From positions 331,836 to 395,835 of the forward strand of contig NZ_MASN01000018.1 of NCBI RefSeq assembly GCF_001861355.1: a DNA stretch of 64,000 nucleotides, read 5' to 3'. The translations under genes and the position numbers were made by a program. Positions 1 to 7,793 of the stretch are shown in pieces (the first letter of the stretch is position 1; each line of letters begins with the position of its first letter). Below the pieces are notes generated by a model. The model was not told the origin of the DNA. It ran no database searches and saw nothing but the letters and a program-made list of their open reading frames with translations. Source of the DNA: Natrialba sp. SSL1. GTDB taxonomy: Archaea > Halobacteriota > Halobacteria > Halobacteriales > Natrialbaceae.

Positions 1-368
1 TCCTCGAAGTACTCCTGGGACATGTAGCCCGAAACCTCAGTCACGGAGAGGTAGGAGTCCGCGCGCTCGGTGAACTCGGCGAGCGCGGTCTGTTCGAACC
101 GGCGCTCGAGTGTGTCCAGCTCTGCGAGCGTCGGACGGAGGTGCAAGATGAGGAGGTCTGCCTTGTGGCCGAGCACGGAGAACACTGCAGAGTCGCCCGC
201 GTCGGCGTCCGCGACATCGCTCGCGGCCGAGAGGTAGTCGATGCCCTCCCCGAGCGCCCGCGAGCGGCGGTGCTCGGGAGCGTTGCGCCAGGCGTCCCAG
301 TCGATCGAGCGGAAATCGTGCAGGACGTACCAGCCTTCGTCGGTCTGTGGCGGTTGGCGTCGTTCCAT
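1..368 (-). CDS. HemQ / chlorite dismutase-like heme-binding protein, N-terminal part
   Basis: Reading the minus strand from the ATG at 368 gives an open frame that runs off the left edge, so about the first 122 residues are visible. The N-terminus (GWYVLHDFRSIDWDAWR) and the later SVLGHKADLLILHLRPTL stretch are typical of the Cld/HemQ family. In haloarchaea these are often longer proteins with a Cld half fused to an antibiotic-biosynthesis-monooxygenase half (PitA type). HemQ acts late in heme biosynthesis (coproheme decarboxylation) in the cytosol. The heme-ligand His and the C-terminal half lie outside the window, so a fused ABM domain cannot be checked. The family call is confident; the exact reaction is inferred. 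Confidence 0.8.
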   Translation of the reverse strand, partial: MERRQPPQTDEGWYVLHDFRSIDWDAWRNAPEHRRSRALGEGIDYLSAASDVADADAGDSAVFSVLGHKADLLILHLRPTLAELDTLERRFEQTALAEFTERADSYLSVTEVSGYMSQEYFE

Positions 369-434
369 ACGCGCGAGTTGGGGCGGCGAAGTCAAGAAGG
401 AACGGGTTTCGCTCGCGCGAGCGGAAGCGGGTGG

Positions 435-500
435 GGAACGGAAACACGAACGGGGACGGGAACGGGAACGGAAACAGGAGTAGAAACATGAACGGAAGCG
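435..500. repeat. Degenerate 6-bp tandem array
   Basis: Eleven consecutive hexamers of the pattern ggaacg / gaaaca / cgaacg / gggacg fill the HemQ-PadR intergenic space. The array does not extend into either gene. Several shadow frames open across it because a 6-bp period cannot create stops if none is in the unit. Confidence 0.6.
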
Positions 501-564
501 GAGCAACTGGCGATCTGAGACAAAACCGTCCGAGAAACCGGCGACCCAACCCGGCGACCGAAAC

Positions 565-572
565 CCTTTACG
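565..572 (+). promoter_or_regulatory. TATA box of the padR-type gene
   Basis: The sequence cctttacg is centred about 30 nt before the ATG at 598, as expected for a leaderless or nearly leaderless haloarchaeal transcript. A second AT-rich patch (tttaaat, 581-587) is too close to the start to be the TATA box but could be an operator region. Confidence 0.45.
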
Positions 573-597
573 TACATCCGTTTAAATCTCGCGTCAT

Positions 598-1125
598 ATG
601 CGGAAAAGTGGACCGCCGAAGGGACTCATCGCCTACCTCGTCCTCGAGTTACTCGAGGAGAAGCCTCGATACGGGTACGAAATTCTCAAAGAAATTCGCG
701 ACATCAGCGGCGGTCACTGGGAACCATCGTATGGCTCCGTCTACCCTATCCTCTACAAGTTCGAAGAGAAGGGGTGGGCCGAGCGCATCGAGCGCGAGGA
801 CGAACCCGACCGCAAGTACTTCGAACTCACCGAGTCGGGCTACGAGGAACTCGAGGAGCGACGCGAGAGCAGTACGGAGAAGGCGCGCGATTTCGCTGAC
901 GTAATCCTCGGCTTCTTCCACGTCTACGCGGCGTTTTCGACGGACGAGCGGTTCGAGATACCAGACGTCGAGGGCGAGTGGCAGTTCAACGAGGACTTCA
1001 GCCGCTGGGTCGTCGAGCAGGTGGTTCGCCACCACGAGCACTACTTCGACACGGAGTTCGAGCGTATCGAGGCGACGCCGGAGGAGTTCTACGAGAGTCA
1101 CGGAATCGAGACGGACGACGAGTAG
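598..1125 (+). CDS. PadR family transcriptional regulator
   Basis: This 175-residue protein opens with the PadR winged helix: GLIAYLVLELLEEKPRYGYE at residues 9-28, then the GSVYPILYKFEEKGWAERI recognition/wing region and a KYFELTESGYEEL wing around residues 60-80. The C-terminal half (about 90-175) is acidic and helical and would form the dimerisation arm. PadR proteins are usually cytosolic repressors, often autoregulatory and often controlling a neighbouring transporter or detoxification gene. No obvious target is adjacent: the gene is convergent with a site-2 protease and follows the HemQ gene divergently. The effector is unknown. Confidence 0.9.
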   Translation: MRKSGPPKGLIAYLVLELLEEKPRYGYEILKEIRDISGGHWEPSYGSVYPILYKFEEKGWAERIEREDEPDRKYFELTESGYEELEERRESSTEKARDFADVILGFFHVYAAFSTDERFEIPDVEGEWQFNEDFSRWVVEQVVRHHEHYFDTEFERIEATPEEFYESHGIETDDE

Positions 1126-1220
1126 CGGACGGCAGAGAGCAGACAGCGAGTAGCAGGCGACGGAGAATAGGAGGGCTGTCTGTCGGCGCTCTTTTGAGAC
1201 GGTGTCAGCCACACTCGAAA

Positions 1221-1244
1221 GAGCAGGAGCAGGAGCAGGAGCAG
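1221..1244. repeat. (gagcag)4 hexamer array
   Basis: Four exact copies of gagcag lie in the 145-bp convergent space between the PadR stop (1125) and the protease stop (1270). This is a short microsatellite; no stem-loop or T-tract terminator is evident beside it. Confidence 0.6.
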
Positions 1245-1269
1245 CGTGAAAGAACAGGAACGGCGACGA

Positions 1270-3108
1270 TTAACTCGCTAACCAGCCCTGCGCGAACAAC
1301 ATCGCGAGGAAGCTAATCAACATCGTGAGTCCCACGGAAGTCGTCACGACGCGGACCATCCCGCGGTTCGCCTCGATCGGCAACCGGGAGACGACCGCCT
1401 CCGTGCTGGTCCGAAGAATGTGCCCACCGTCGAGCGGGAACGCCGGAATGCAGTTGAAGAAGCCGAGCTGGACGTTGATCCACCCGGTCCAGAACAACAG
1501 GTTCGCGAGGACGAAGACCGTCCCGTCCCCCATCGCGGCGAGCGACCCCTGCACCTCGTAGAAGTTCTGCACACCGCCGGTAAAGCCAGCGAAGTTGAAC
1601 GGGAGAATCCCGACGACACCGATCAACGGCAACAGGAGCGCGAGACCGATCTTCCCGAGGAACGTGTCAGTCACCGCCCCGTAGCTGCTCTCGCCGCCCC
1701 CACCGAGGACGGCGAGGTACTCCTCAGCCGGGTAGAGCTGCACGCCGAGATCGTTCAACTCGAGTCCGGACGTTCCCGGCGCACCCCGGATTCCCAGGAA
1801 CGCGCTGCCGGGCTGTTGTGGGTGCTCGCCGAGGGTGACTGCCGCCTCATCGCGGTCGCCGTCGGCGTAGCTCACGATAGACAGTTCGTCTCCGGGGTCG
1901 GCGTCTGCGAGCTGGGACTCGAGTGCGGCGTAATCGTGGACGCGCTCGTCGCCGATGGCGGTGATGATGACGACGGTACCGGCCTGGCCGGTTGCGTCGT
2001 CGAGCGGTTCGCCGTCGGCGACCTCGACGGCTGCACCGATCGGGACCTCGGTGTCGGTTTGCTCACTGTCGTCCGCCGGCTGGACGGTGAGCGACGCGGT
2101 GTGGTCGTCACCGACGGCGTCGATGAAGGCCTGTTCCGTGCCGACATCGGTGCCGTCGACGGCGACGATTCGGTCGCCGGTCGAGAGGTCGACTGGACCG
2201 CCGTCGATTGCGGCGGTGACGAGCAGTGAGCGATCGACTGTGGTCGTCCGTTCGCCGTCGAGTTCGACGGTGACCTCGTCGCTATCGGGGTCGAGAGACG
2301 CCAGGAGGTCGTCGTTGTCTTCCACTGCTTCGCCGTCGATGGCGGTGATGCGGTCGTTTGGCTCGATACCGGCGTCTTCGGCGGGTGAACCCGGGGCGAC
2401 GCCGCCGACGGCGGCACCGGGAGCGACGGCGATCGCGCCCGCGATCGGGCCGAAGAGGAGCGCGAAGGCGATGATCGTGACGGCGAAGTTGTTCGTCACG
2501 CCAGCGGCGAACATCCGCGTCTGGCCGCCGCGGGAGGCGTCCTTGCTGCTCTCCTGGTCGGGTTCGACGAACGCGCCGAAGGGGATGATCGCGAGCATCG
2601 CGATTCCCATCGAGTTGATGTCGATGTCCTCGACGCGACAGAGCAGTCCGTGGCCGCCCTCGTGGACGACGAGACCGACGAGAAGGCCGACGACGATCCC
2701 CGGCGTCGCAGAGAGCGGCAGGAAGTCGTTGACGCCCGGGATAACGAGAACGTTCCGTGGCTGCTGGACGCCGCCGGTGGGCTGTGGCGTCGTCAGCGCG
2801 GCGATCGCCGCGAGCAACAGGAAGACGAACATCGTCGCCATGACGACGACGGCGATTCCGATCCCGATATTCGCCCACGCCCGCCAGAACCGTTTCGGCC
2901 CGGAGAGCCAGTCCAGAAAGTCGCGACCGCGTTTCGTATGGAAGGTGAGAATTGGACCCTGAGCCCCGACAAATTCGGGCAGGAGGTCCAGCTTCCGAAG
3001 TGCGATAATCCCGGCCCAGTAGAGCAGGAGACCCACGACGACCCACGTGAGCAGCTCCGACCCGAAGAGTTCGGGAACCGAGACGACAGCTGGCGTGCCG
3101 TAATCCAT
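1270..3108 (-). CDS. Site-2 protease (M50) with internal PDZ domains
   Basis: This is a 612-residue intramembrane metalloprotease. The zinc motif HEGGH lies at about residues 148-152 in a hydrophobic segment, and the second M50 motif (PAFPLDGGHILR) is near residue 556. Between them are two PDZ-like stretches carrying GSPAEDAGIEPNDRI and TGDRIVAVDGTDV, followed by another hydrophobic block. The N-terminus has two membrane segments. The architecture matches archaeal S2P/RseP homologues that cut membrane-bound regulators or clear signal-peptide remnants. It is transcribed toward the PadR gene and stands alone. It is the first of three membrane metalloproteases of M50 type in this window; substrates are unknown. 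Confidence 0.9.
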   Translation of the reverse strand: MDYGTPAVVSVPELFGSELLTWVVVGLLLYWAGIIALRKLDLLPEFVGAQGPILTFHTKRGRDFLDWLSGPKRFWRAWANIGIGIAVVVMATMFVFLLLAAIAALTTPQPTGGVQQPRNVLVIPGVNDFLPLSATPGIVVGLLVGLVVHEGGHGLLCRVEDIDINSMGIAMLAIIPFGAFVEPDQESSKDASRGGQTRMFAAGVTNNFAVTIIAFALLFGPIAGAIAVAPGAAVGGVAPGSPAEDAGIEPNDRITAIDGEAVEDNDDLLASLDPDSDEVTVELDGERTTTVDRSLLVTAAIDGGPVDLSTGDRIVAVDGTDVGTEQAFIDAVGDDHTASLTVQPADDSEQTDTEVPIGAAVEVADGEPLDDATGQAGTVVIITAIGDERVHDYAALESQLADADPGDELSIVSYADGDRDEAAVTLGEHPQQPGSAFLGIRGAPGTSGLELNDLGVQLYPAEEYLAVLGGGGESSYGAVTDTFLGKIGLALLLPLIGVVGILPFNFAGFTGGVQNFYEVQGSLAAMGDGTVFVLANLLFWTGWINVQLGFFNCIPAFPLDGGHILRTSTEAVVSRLPIEANRGMVRVVTTSVGLTMLISFLAMLFAQGWLAS

Positions 3109-3266
3109 CGACAGTAATTCAGCGCGGTGTTCTCAAAGGGCTTTTGTCTGGCGTTGCCTCACCACAGCTGATAGTTTTCACCGCGCTTGTGAAGAATCGA
3201 GCTGCCAGATCGGGTCGGCTCGTACTCGGATACCGGCGAGCGCTGTTGAGAACCGGCGAGCGCCGC

Positions 3267-5009
3267 CTAGCGCTCCCGGCGAAGGCGCGCGACGACGAAC
3301 TCCTGATCGACCTTCGCCAGGAAGGGGCCGAGCTTCGGTCCCTGTTCCTCGTCGAAGAACAGCCGGTAGCCCGCGCCGAAGAACTCGCCGGTGTCGATGT
3401 CGTTTCGCTTTGCCGTTTCGTAGATTTCGCCCTGGATCTCCTCTGGGTCGTGACCCGCCTCGATGAAGTCCGCGAGTTCGGCGAGGGCGTCCTCGATCTC
3501 GGCGTCGAACTCGTGGTCGGGGATTTCGGTGCGCTTGAGCTCGTAGTCGAACTCGTTCTCGGTTCGGCGCGCCCAGTTGCGAGCCCGCTCGACTCGCGCG
3601 AGCGCCTGTTCGACGGCCCACTCGGGCGCGTCGTCCGGAATGTGTCCCTCGCGGCGGGCGATCTCCTCGCGCAGGTCCGGATCGTCCGTCATGCCGAGCA
3701 CCGCGGCGAAGGTGTAGGGCAGGCGGATCCGCTCCTCGCGAGGATCCTCTACGACGAGCGGGTAGACACGATCGGCGAAGTCCCGTTCGTCCTCGGTCGC
3801 CTCCTCGACCTCGCCGAAGTAGGTCGCCTCGAAGCGGTCGAACTCGTCGACCAACTGATCGAGGCGTTCGATGCTGAAGTCCCGCGCTCGCGAGGGATCC
3901 TTCGCGAAGAAGTACCGGAGGACCTCCGGCTCAAGCAGTTCGAGGACGTCCGAGACGAGAATTACGTTCCCTTCGGAGGAGGAGAACGGCTCGCCGTCTA
4001 AGGTGAACCACTCGTAGACCATCGGGACGGGCGGCTCGATGTCGAGGACGTTGCGAGCGACGTCGTCGCCGCTCGGCCAGGAGCCTTCGGCGTGGTCCTT
4101 GCCGAAGGGTTCGAAGTCGACGCCGAGGACGCCCCACTGGCCGGGCCACTCGAAGCGCCAGGGCATCTTACCCTCGCGGATGGTGGCGGTGCCCTCGTGG
4201 CCGCAGCCGTTGATGGTTTGGTCGCCGGCGTCCATATCGGTACAGCGGTAGTCGACGGTGGGGAGGTCGCTCTCTTCCGGCTCCAGCGTGACACCCGTCA
4301 CCGTCTCCGTAACCTTGCCACACTCCTCGCAGATCGGGTTGAACGGGATGTACTCCTCGTCGACCTTGTCCTGATACTCGGAGAGCACTTCCCGTGCGCG
4401 ATCGCGATTCGCCAGCGCGTGTCGGGTGACCTCGTCGAACTCGCCGTCCGTGTAGAGTTCGGTCGTCGAGACCATGTCGATCGGCACGTCGACGGCATCG
4501 GCGCTGTCCTGGATGATCGTCGAGAAGTGGTCGCCGTAGGAGTCACAGCAGCCGAAGGGGTCCGGAATGTCGGTGTACGGGTGGCCGAGGTTGCGTCCGA
4601 GCGCGCCCGCGTCGACATCACCGAGGTCGACGAGGTTTCCATCCAGATCACAGAGCGTGCGCGGAAGCTTTCGCAGCGGGTCGCGGTCGTCGGCGGTGAA
4701 GACCTGCCGAACGTCGTGCCCCCGCTCGCGCAGGACTTCAGCGACGAAGTAGCCCCGAAGGATCTCGTTGACGTTGCCGAGGTGGGGAACGCCAGAGGGC
4801 GAGATGCCGCCCTTGATGACGATTTCAGGGTCGTCCTCGCCGGAATCGGCGTCTGAATCGGAATTGGAATCTGACTGCTGCTCGCTGACACGCGCTTCGA
4901 CCTGGTCCGCGACGGTGTCTGCCCAGAAGGCGTGGCGCGTCTCGTCGTCGTCCTGCTGGAGGGTGTACGGACTGCGCCCCTCCTCAGTGTCGAGTTCGTC
5001 CTCACTCAT
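3267..5009 (-). CDS. lysS: Lysyl-tRNA synthetase, class I
   Basis: This charges tRNA-Lys in the cytosol. It is the archaeal class I LysRS, not the class II bacterial/eukaryal form. The HIGH-equivalent (GVPHLGNVNEILRGYF) is near residue 76 and the KMSKS-equivalent (FSSSEGN) near residue 340; a CxxC pair (ICEECGKV) and further Cys residues suggest a zinc site in the insertion. The start at 5009 (MSEDELDTEE) is preferred over an upstream in-frame ATG at 5048 because it overlaps the end of pyrH as ATGAGTGA, a classic coupled junction. Residues 44-61 form an acidic Ser/Asp insertion before the catalytic core, a haloadaptive oddity. Confidence 0.95.
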   Translation of the reverse strand: MSEDELDTEEGRSPYTLQQDDDETRHAFWADTVADQVEARVSEQQSDSNSDSDADSGEDDPEIVIKGGISPSGVPHLGNVNEILRGYFVAEVLRERGHDVRQVFTADDRDPLRKLPRTLCDLDGNLVDLGDVDAGALGRNLGHPYTDIPDPFGCCDSYGDHFSTIIQDSADAVDVPIDMVSTTELYTDGEFDEVTRHALANRDRAREVLSEYQDKVDEEYIPFNPICEECGKVTETVTGVTLEPEESDLPTVDYRCTDMDAGDQTINGCGHEGTATIREGKMPWRFEWPGQWGVLGVDFEPFGKDHAEGSWPSGDDVARNVLDIEPPVPMVYEWFTLDGEPFSSSEGNVILVSDVLELLEPEVLRYFFAKDPSRARDFSIERLDQLVDEFDRFEATYFGEVEEATEDERDFADRVYPLVVEDPREERIRLPYTFAAVLGMTDDPDLREEIARREGHIPDDAPEWAVEQALARVERARNWARRTENEFDYELKRTEIPDHEFDAEIEDALAELADFIEAGHDPEEIQGEIYETAKRNDIDTGEFFGAGYRLFFDEEQGPKLGPFLAKVDQEFVVARLRRER

Positions 5010-5730
5010 CGTCGTCCTGTGCCCAGTAGGTTGGTTCCTCGCCCGCACCCTCCGGAATCACGTCCGTCCCGTCGTGCTCGCCGTAGCGAACCGCCTTCGC
5101 GATCCGGTCCGGATCCGTCCCGTCGAGAACGATCGTGCGCATGCCAGAGCGCTCGATAATCTTCGCCGCGAGCAGGTCAACCGGTGCCGATGCACCGGCG
5201 TTCATCTCGAGTCCGGCGATGACGCCGACGAGTTCGTCCGCGCGAAGGTCGTCGTACTTCGTCGCGTCGTCGTCCTCGTTCGGATCGTCGCTGTAGACGC
5301 CAGGGACGCTGGTCGCGTAAACGAGCAAGTCCGCGTCGATGTACTCCGCGAGCGCGGCACCGACGGCGTCAGTCGTCTGTGCCGGTGCAACGCCGCCCAT
5401 AACGGAGACGTCGCCACGCCGGAGCGCCTCGCCGGCCTCGTCGTAGTCCTCCGCGGGCGCGGTGACGGCATCCTCACCGAGCGCGGCGATGAGCAGCCGC
5501 GCGTTGAGCCGCGTCACGTCGATACCTAGCTGGTCCAGTTCGATCTCGTTTGCCCCAAGTCCGCGAGCGGCACCGATGTACTCGCGTGCGACACCGCCGC
5601 CCCCGACGACGGTTCCGACGCGACAGCCGTCCGCGACGAGGTCCTCGACGACGGCCGCGTGTTCGGCCACCCGGTCGGTCCCGAGTTCCGGGACGAGCAC
5701 GCTGCCGCCAATAGAAACGACCACTTTCAT
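5002..5730 (-). CDS. pyrH: UMP kinase
   Basis: This 242-residue amino-acid kinase phosphorylates UMP to UDP in pyrimidine nucleotide synthesis. Family marks are the N-terminal VVVSIGGSVLVPEL strand-loop, the GGGGVAREYIGAARG phosphate-binding segment around residues 43-57, and the late VPGVYSDDPNEDDDA region with the acidic metal/nucleotide contacts. The start is the ATG at 5730: it begins directly with the conserved beta-strand, and a TATA element plus a palindrome lie just upstream. The last codons overlap lysS by 8 nt, so the two genes form one operon with coupled translation. Confidence 0.95.
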   Translation of the reverse strand: MKVVVSIGGSVLVPELGTDRVAEHAAVVEDLVADGCRVGTVVGGGGVAREYIGAARGLGANEIELDQLGIDVTRLNARLLIAALGEDAVTAPAEDYDEAGEALRRGDVSVMGGVAPAQTTDAVGAALAEYIDADLLVYATSVPGVYSDDPNEDDDATKYDDLRADELVGVIAGLEMNAGASAPVDLLAAKIIERSGMRTIVLDGTDPDRIAKAVRYGEHDGTDVIPEGAGEEPTYWAQDDDE

Positions 5731-5733
5731 GCT

Positions 5734-5763
5734 AACCCGGTGTAACCGGGTTGCTATCTTAAG
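5734..5763 (-). promoter_or_regulatory. pyrH-lysS promoter with palindromic operator candidate
   Basis: On the minus strand a TATA-like cttaag (5758-5763) lies 30 nt before the pyrH ATG. Between TATA and start sits a perfect 8-bp inverted repeat, aacccggt-gta-accgggtt (5734-5752). A protein bound there would cover the transcription start. No regulator gene is adjacent, so the binding factor is unknown. Confidence 0.55.
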
Positions 5764-5915
5764 GGTTGCCAACTCCGTGGCGACCGTGCGGTGCCAGCAC
5801 CGCGAACGCGTCGGTATTCCGACGGTTTCCGCCCCGCCAGCGCCGACTGCGCTCCGGACCCGCCGGAAGTCGCCACGGCGACAGCTACAAAGTCTGACCG
5901 GACCATACGTCGACC

Positions 5916-6785
5916 ATGCACGTACTCGGGATTCTCGGTCGCGACGCCGACGAGGCGACGCTCGACGCCGTCGTCGATCGAGCCGTCGACGAACTCGCAC
6001 AGGACGGCCGTGTCGGCGTCATCCGCTACGACGCGACGATCGCGGACGGCACCCACGAAGCACTCACCATTGGCGGCGATGTCACCTACGGCCTCGGTGC
6101 TGACGGCGACTGGACCGCAACCGGCACCGGCCTCTCCGTGCAGGACGCCATCGACCAACTCGCGACCACCTGCGACTACGGCGTCGTCGTCGGCGTTCCG
6201 TCGCTCCAGCGGCGGTATCCAACGCTCATCGTTGGCGGTGACGTGGACACAGACAGCGCTGCGAGCGACGACAGGGCACGCAGCCTCGACCACACCCAAA
6301 ACACTCTCGCAACCATCGACTCCCCTACCGACCTCGACACGCTCGCGCTCACCGGCGCATTCGAGTCCACCGAGCCACACCGGACGCTCGAGTCCCTCGT
6401 CAGCGAGGTCAAGCACTCACCCCAAGCGCCTCGCGCCGGCGCGATCGCGACGTTTACGGGACGCGTCCGGCAGAAGGACGCCGAAGACGACACGCCGACG
6501 GAGTACCTCGAGTTCGAGAAGTACGAGGGCGTAGCGGACGAGCGCATGGCTGCACTCGAGTCGGAACTCGAGGCGCGCGAGGGTGTGTTCGCGGTCGAAC
6601 TGTACCATCGAACGGGTGTCGTCGAAGATGGCGAGGATATCGTGTTCGTCGTCGTGCTCGCGGGACACCGCGAGGAGGCGTTTCGAACGGTCGAGGACGG
6701 GATCAACCGGTTGAAAGACGAAGTACCGCTGTTCAAGAAGGAAGTGACGATCGAAGACGAGTTCTGGGTGCACGAGCAGTCGTAA
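5916..6785 (+). CDS. moaE: Molybdopterin synthase catalytic subunit MoaE with N-terminal MobB-like domain
   Basis: This 289-residue fusion has a MoaE domain from about residue 160 to the end: AGAIATFTGRVR near 174, then YHRTGVVEDGEDIVFVVV, the GHREEAF segment, and LKDEVPLFKKE carrying the conserved lysines. MoaE joins MoaD to convert precursor Z into molybdopterin. Residues 1-110 (VLGILGRD, VGVIRYD, CDYGVVVGVP, LIVGGD) follow the layout of MobB, but the Walker A Gly-Lys-Thr motif is missing, so this half is probably not a working GTPase. Divergent from pyrH with a 185-bp spacer. Partners MoaD and MoeA are not in the window. Confidence 0.85.
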   Translation: MHVLGILGRDADEATLDAVVDRAVDELAQDGRVGVIRYDATIADGTHEALTIGGDVTYGLGADGDWTATGTGLSVQDAIDQLATTCDYGVVVGVPSLQRRYPTLIVGGDVDTDSAASDDRARSLDHTQNTLATIDSPTDLDTLALTGAFESTEPHRTLESLVSEVKHSPQAPRAGAIATFTGRVRQKDAEDDTPTEYLEFEKYEGVADERMAALESELEAREGVFAVELYHRTGVVEDGEDIVFVVVLAGHREEAFRTVEDGINRLKDEVPLFKKEVTIEDEFWVHEQS

Positions 6786-7041
6786 CCACATCGTGAGTAG
6801 TGGTGTCGTGTGCCACACACAGCAGCGAATTGAGTTCAGTCGGTGGTAGAATAGCGTTCTAAACTATCAACTATCGTGACTGTTTTGGCAAGTCACCCCG
6901 GACAGAGATAACACGTTAGCTGCCGTTCTAAAATTTCTAATCGACTCTCAGGGCGTCTCTGTCCAGGTCGATGAACCGCGATAAAACGTTACAGCGGGGG
7001 GTGATGGCTGAACGCAATCGAAATTTCGCTAACCATCCACC

Positions 7042-7049
7042 CTTTATAA
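7042..7049 (+). promoter_or_regulatory. TATA box upstream of the 79-aa conserved protein
   Basis: The sequence ctttataa is about 33 nt before the ATG at 7079. The preceding 250 bp hold two copies of a gttctaaa patch (near 6854 and 6932) but no gene that I can support. Confidence 0.5.
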
Positions 7050-7078
7050 CATGTTACCGGAAATAGTGGTTTCTGTCG

Positions 7079-7318
7079 ATGAGCACGACAGCACACCCCT
7101 CCACGGAAAGCAAAGAACACCGCCTGAAGCGATACCTTCGCGAGCGCGCCGAAGACGGCGAGCTCTACTTCAAAGGGAAGTTCATCGCCGACGATGTCGG
7201 CATGTCCCCGAAGGAGATCGGCGCGCTCATGGTCAAGCTCTCGGACTCGGCGAACGACCTCGAGATCGAAAAGTGGTCCTACACGAGCGCGACCACGTGG
7301 CGCGTCGAACCTGCCTAA
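7079..7318 (+). CDS. Small conserved haloarchaeal protein (DUF7123-like)
   Basis: This 79-residue soluble protein has the pattern LKRYLRERAEDGELYFKGKF, then ADDVGMSPKEIGALM, then WSYTSATTWRVE. The layout is that of a small winged-helix: helix, helix-turn-helix with SPKEIG as the turn, then a hairpin. I recognise it as a protein conserved across haloarchaea (DUF7123-like), with no known function. A TATA box lies just upstream. It stands alone between two gaps. A DNA-binding role is possible from the helix pattern but not shown. Confidence 0.8.
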   Translation: MSTTAHPSTESKEHRLKRYLRERAEDGELYFKGKFIADDVGMSPKEIGALMVKLSDSANDLEIEKWSYTSATTWRVEPA

Positions 7319-7762
7319 GTCGATCCCCGTCGACACAGCGGCCATCCAGTAGCGGATCGAGACGGGCTCGCTCGGAGTTCGGTCCCCGCCTCCGACGTAT
7401 CCCCCCGCTTCACACCCGTCTGCCGTGACTCTCACGGCTCGATTCCGCCACTGGATAGCCAGATCGGGTAGCCACACCCGTTTGGGCTGCAGACACCCCA
7501 CAGACACACCATCAATCCGTCGCGTGCCACTCCGACAGACGCACCCCAGACGCGAGCCAGATCGGGTCCGACGACCCAGGTCCGGGCTCCCGTCATTATT
7601 CTCGATTCTCGCGTGTAGCGCGTCCGAATACGAGTACAGCGACCATGTCCCAGAGAGCACCAGCGTCAACGTCCGCTCTAACGACCATGTCACGTCCAAC
7701 ACCAACACACGGTCACCGTCGAAGATGGGACACGGCTAACAGGAACTGACCAACTGCAGTCG
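7319..7762. other. Long intergenic stretch without a supported gene
   Basis: About 440 bp hold no frame with haloarchaeal codon character. The open frames crossing it are Arg/Ser-rich and low in Asp/Glu, unlike real genes here. I see no tRNA fold and no clear hairpin terminator. A small RNA or long 5' region cannot be excluded. Confidence 0.5.
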
Positions 7763-7769
7763 ATTTATA
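7763..7769 (+). promoter_or_regulatory. TATA box of the second site-2 protease
   Basis: The sequence atttata is centred about 28 nt before the ATG at 7794, which supports that ATG over the adjoining GTG at 7791 and points to a leaderless mRNA. Confidence 0.55.
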
Positions 7770-7793
7770 CGAACCCATGATGAATCACTGGTG

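Noticed and set aside
1420..2229. 269-codon open frame on the plus strand
   Set aside because: It is fully antisense to the site-2 protease gene, whose motifs are clear; high GC opens long antisense frames.
6989..7708. 239-codon minus-strand frame
   Set aside because: It is antisense to the small conserved gene at 7079-7318 and its product is Arg/Ser/Gly-rich and low in acid, unlike haloarchaeal proteins.
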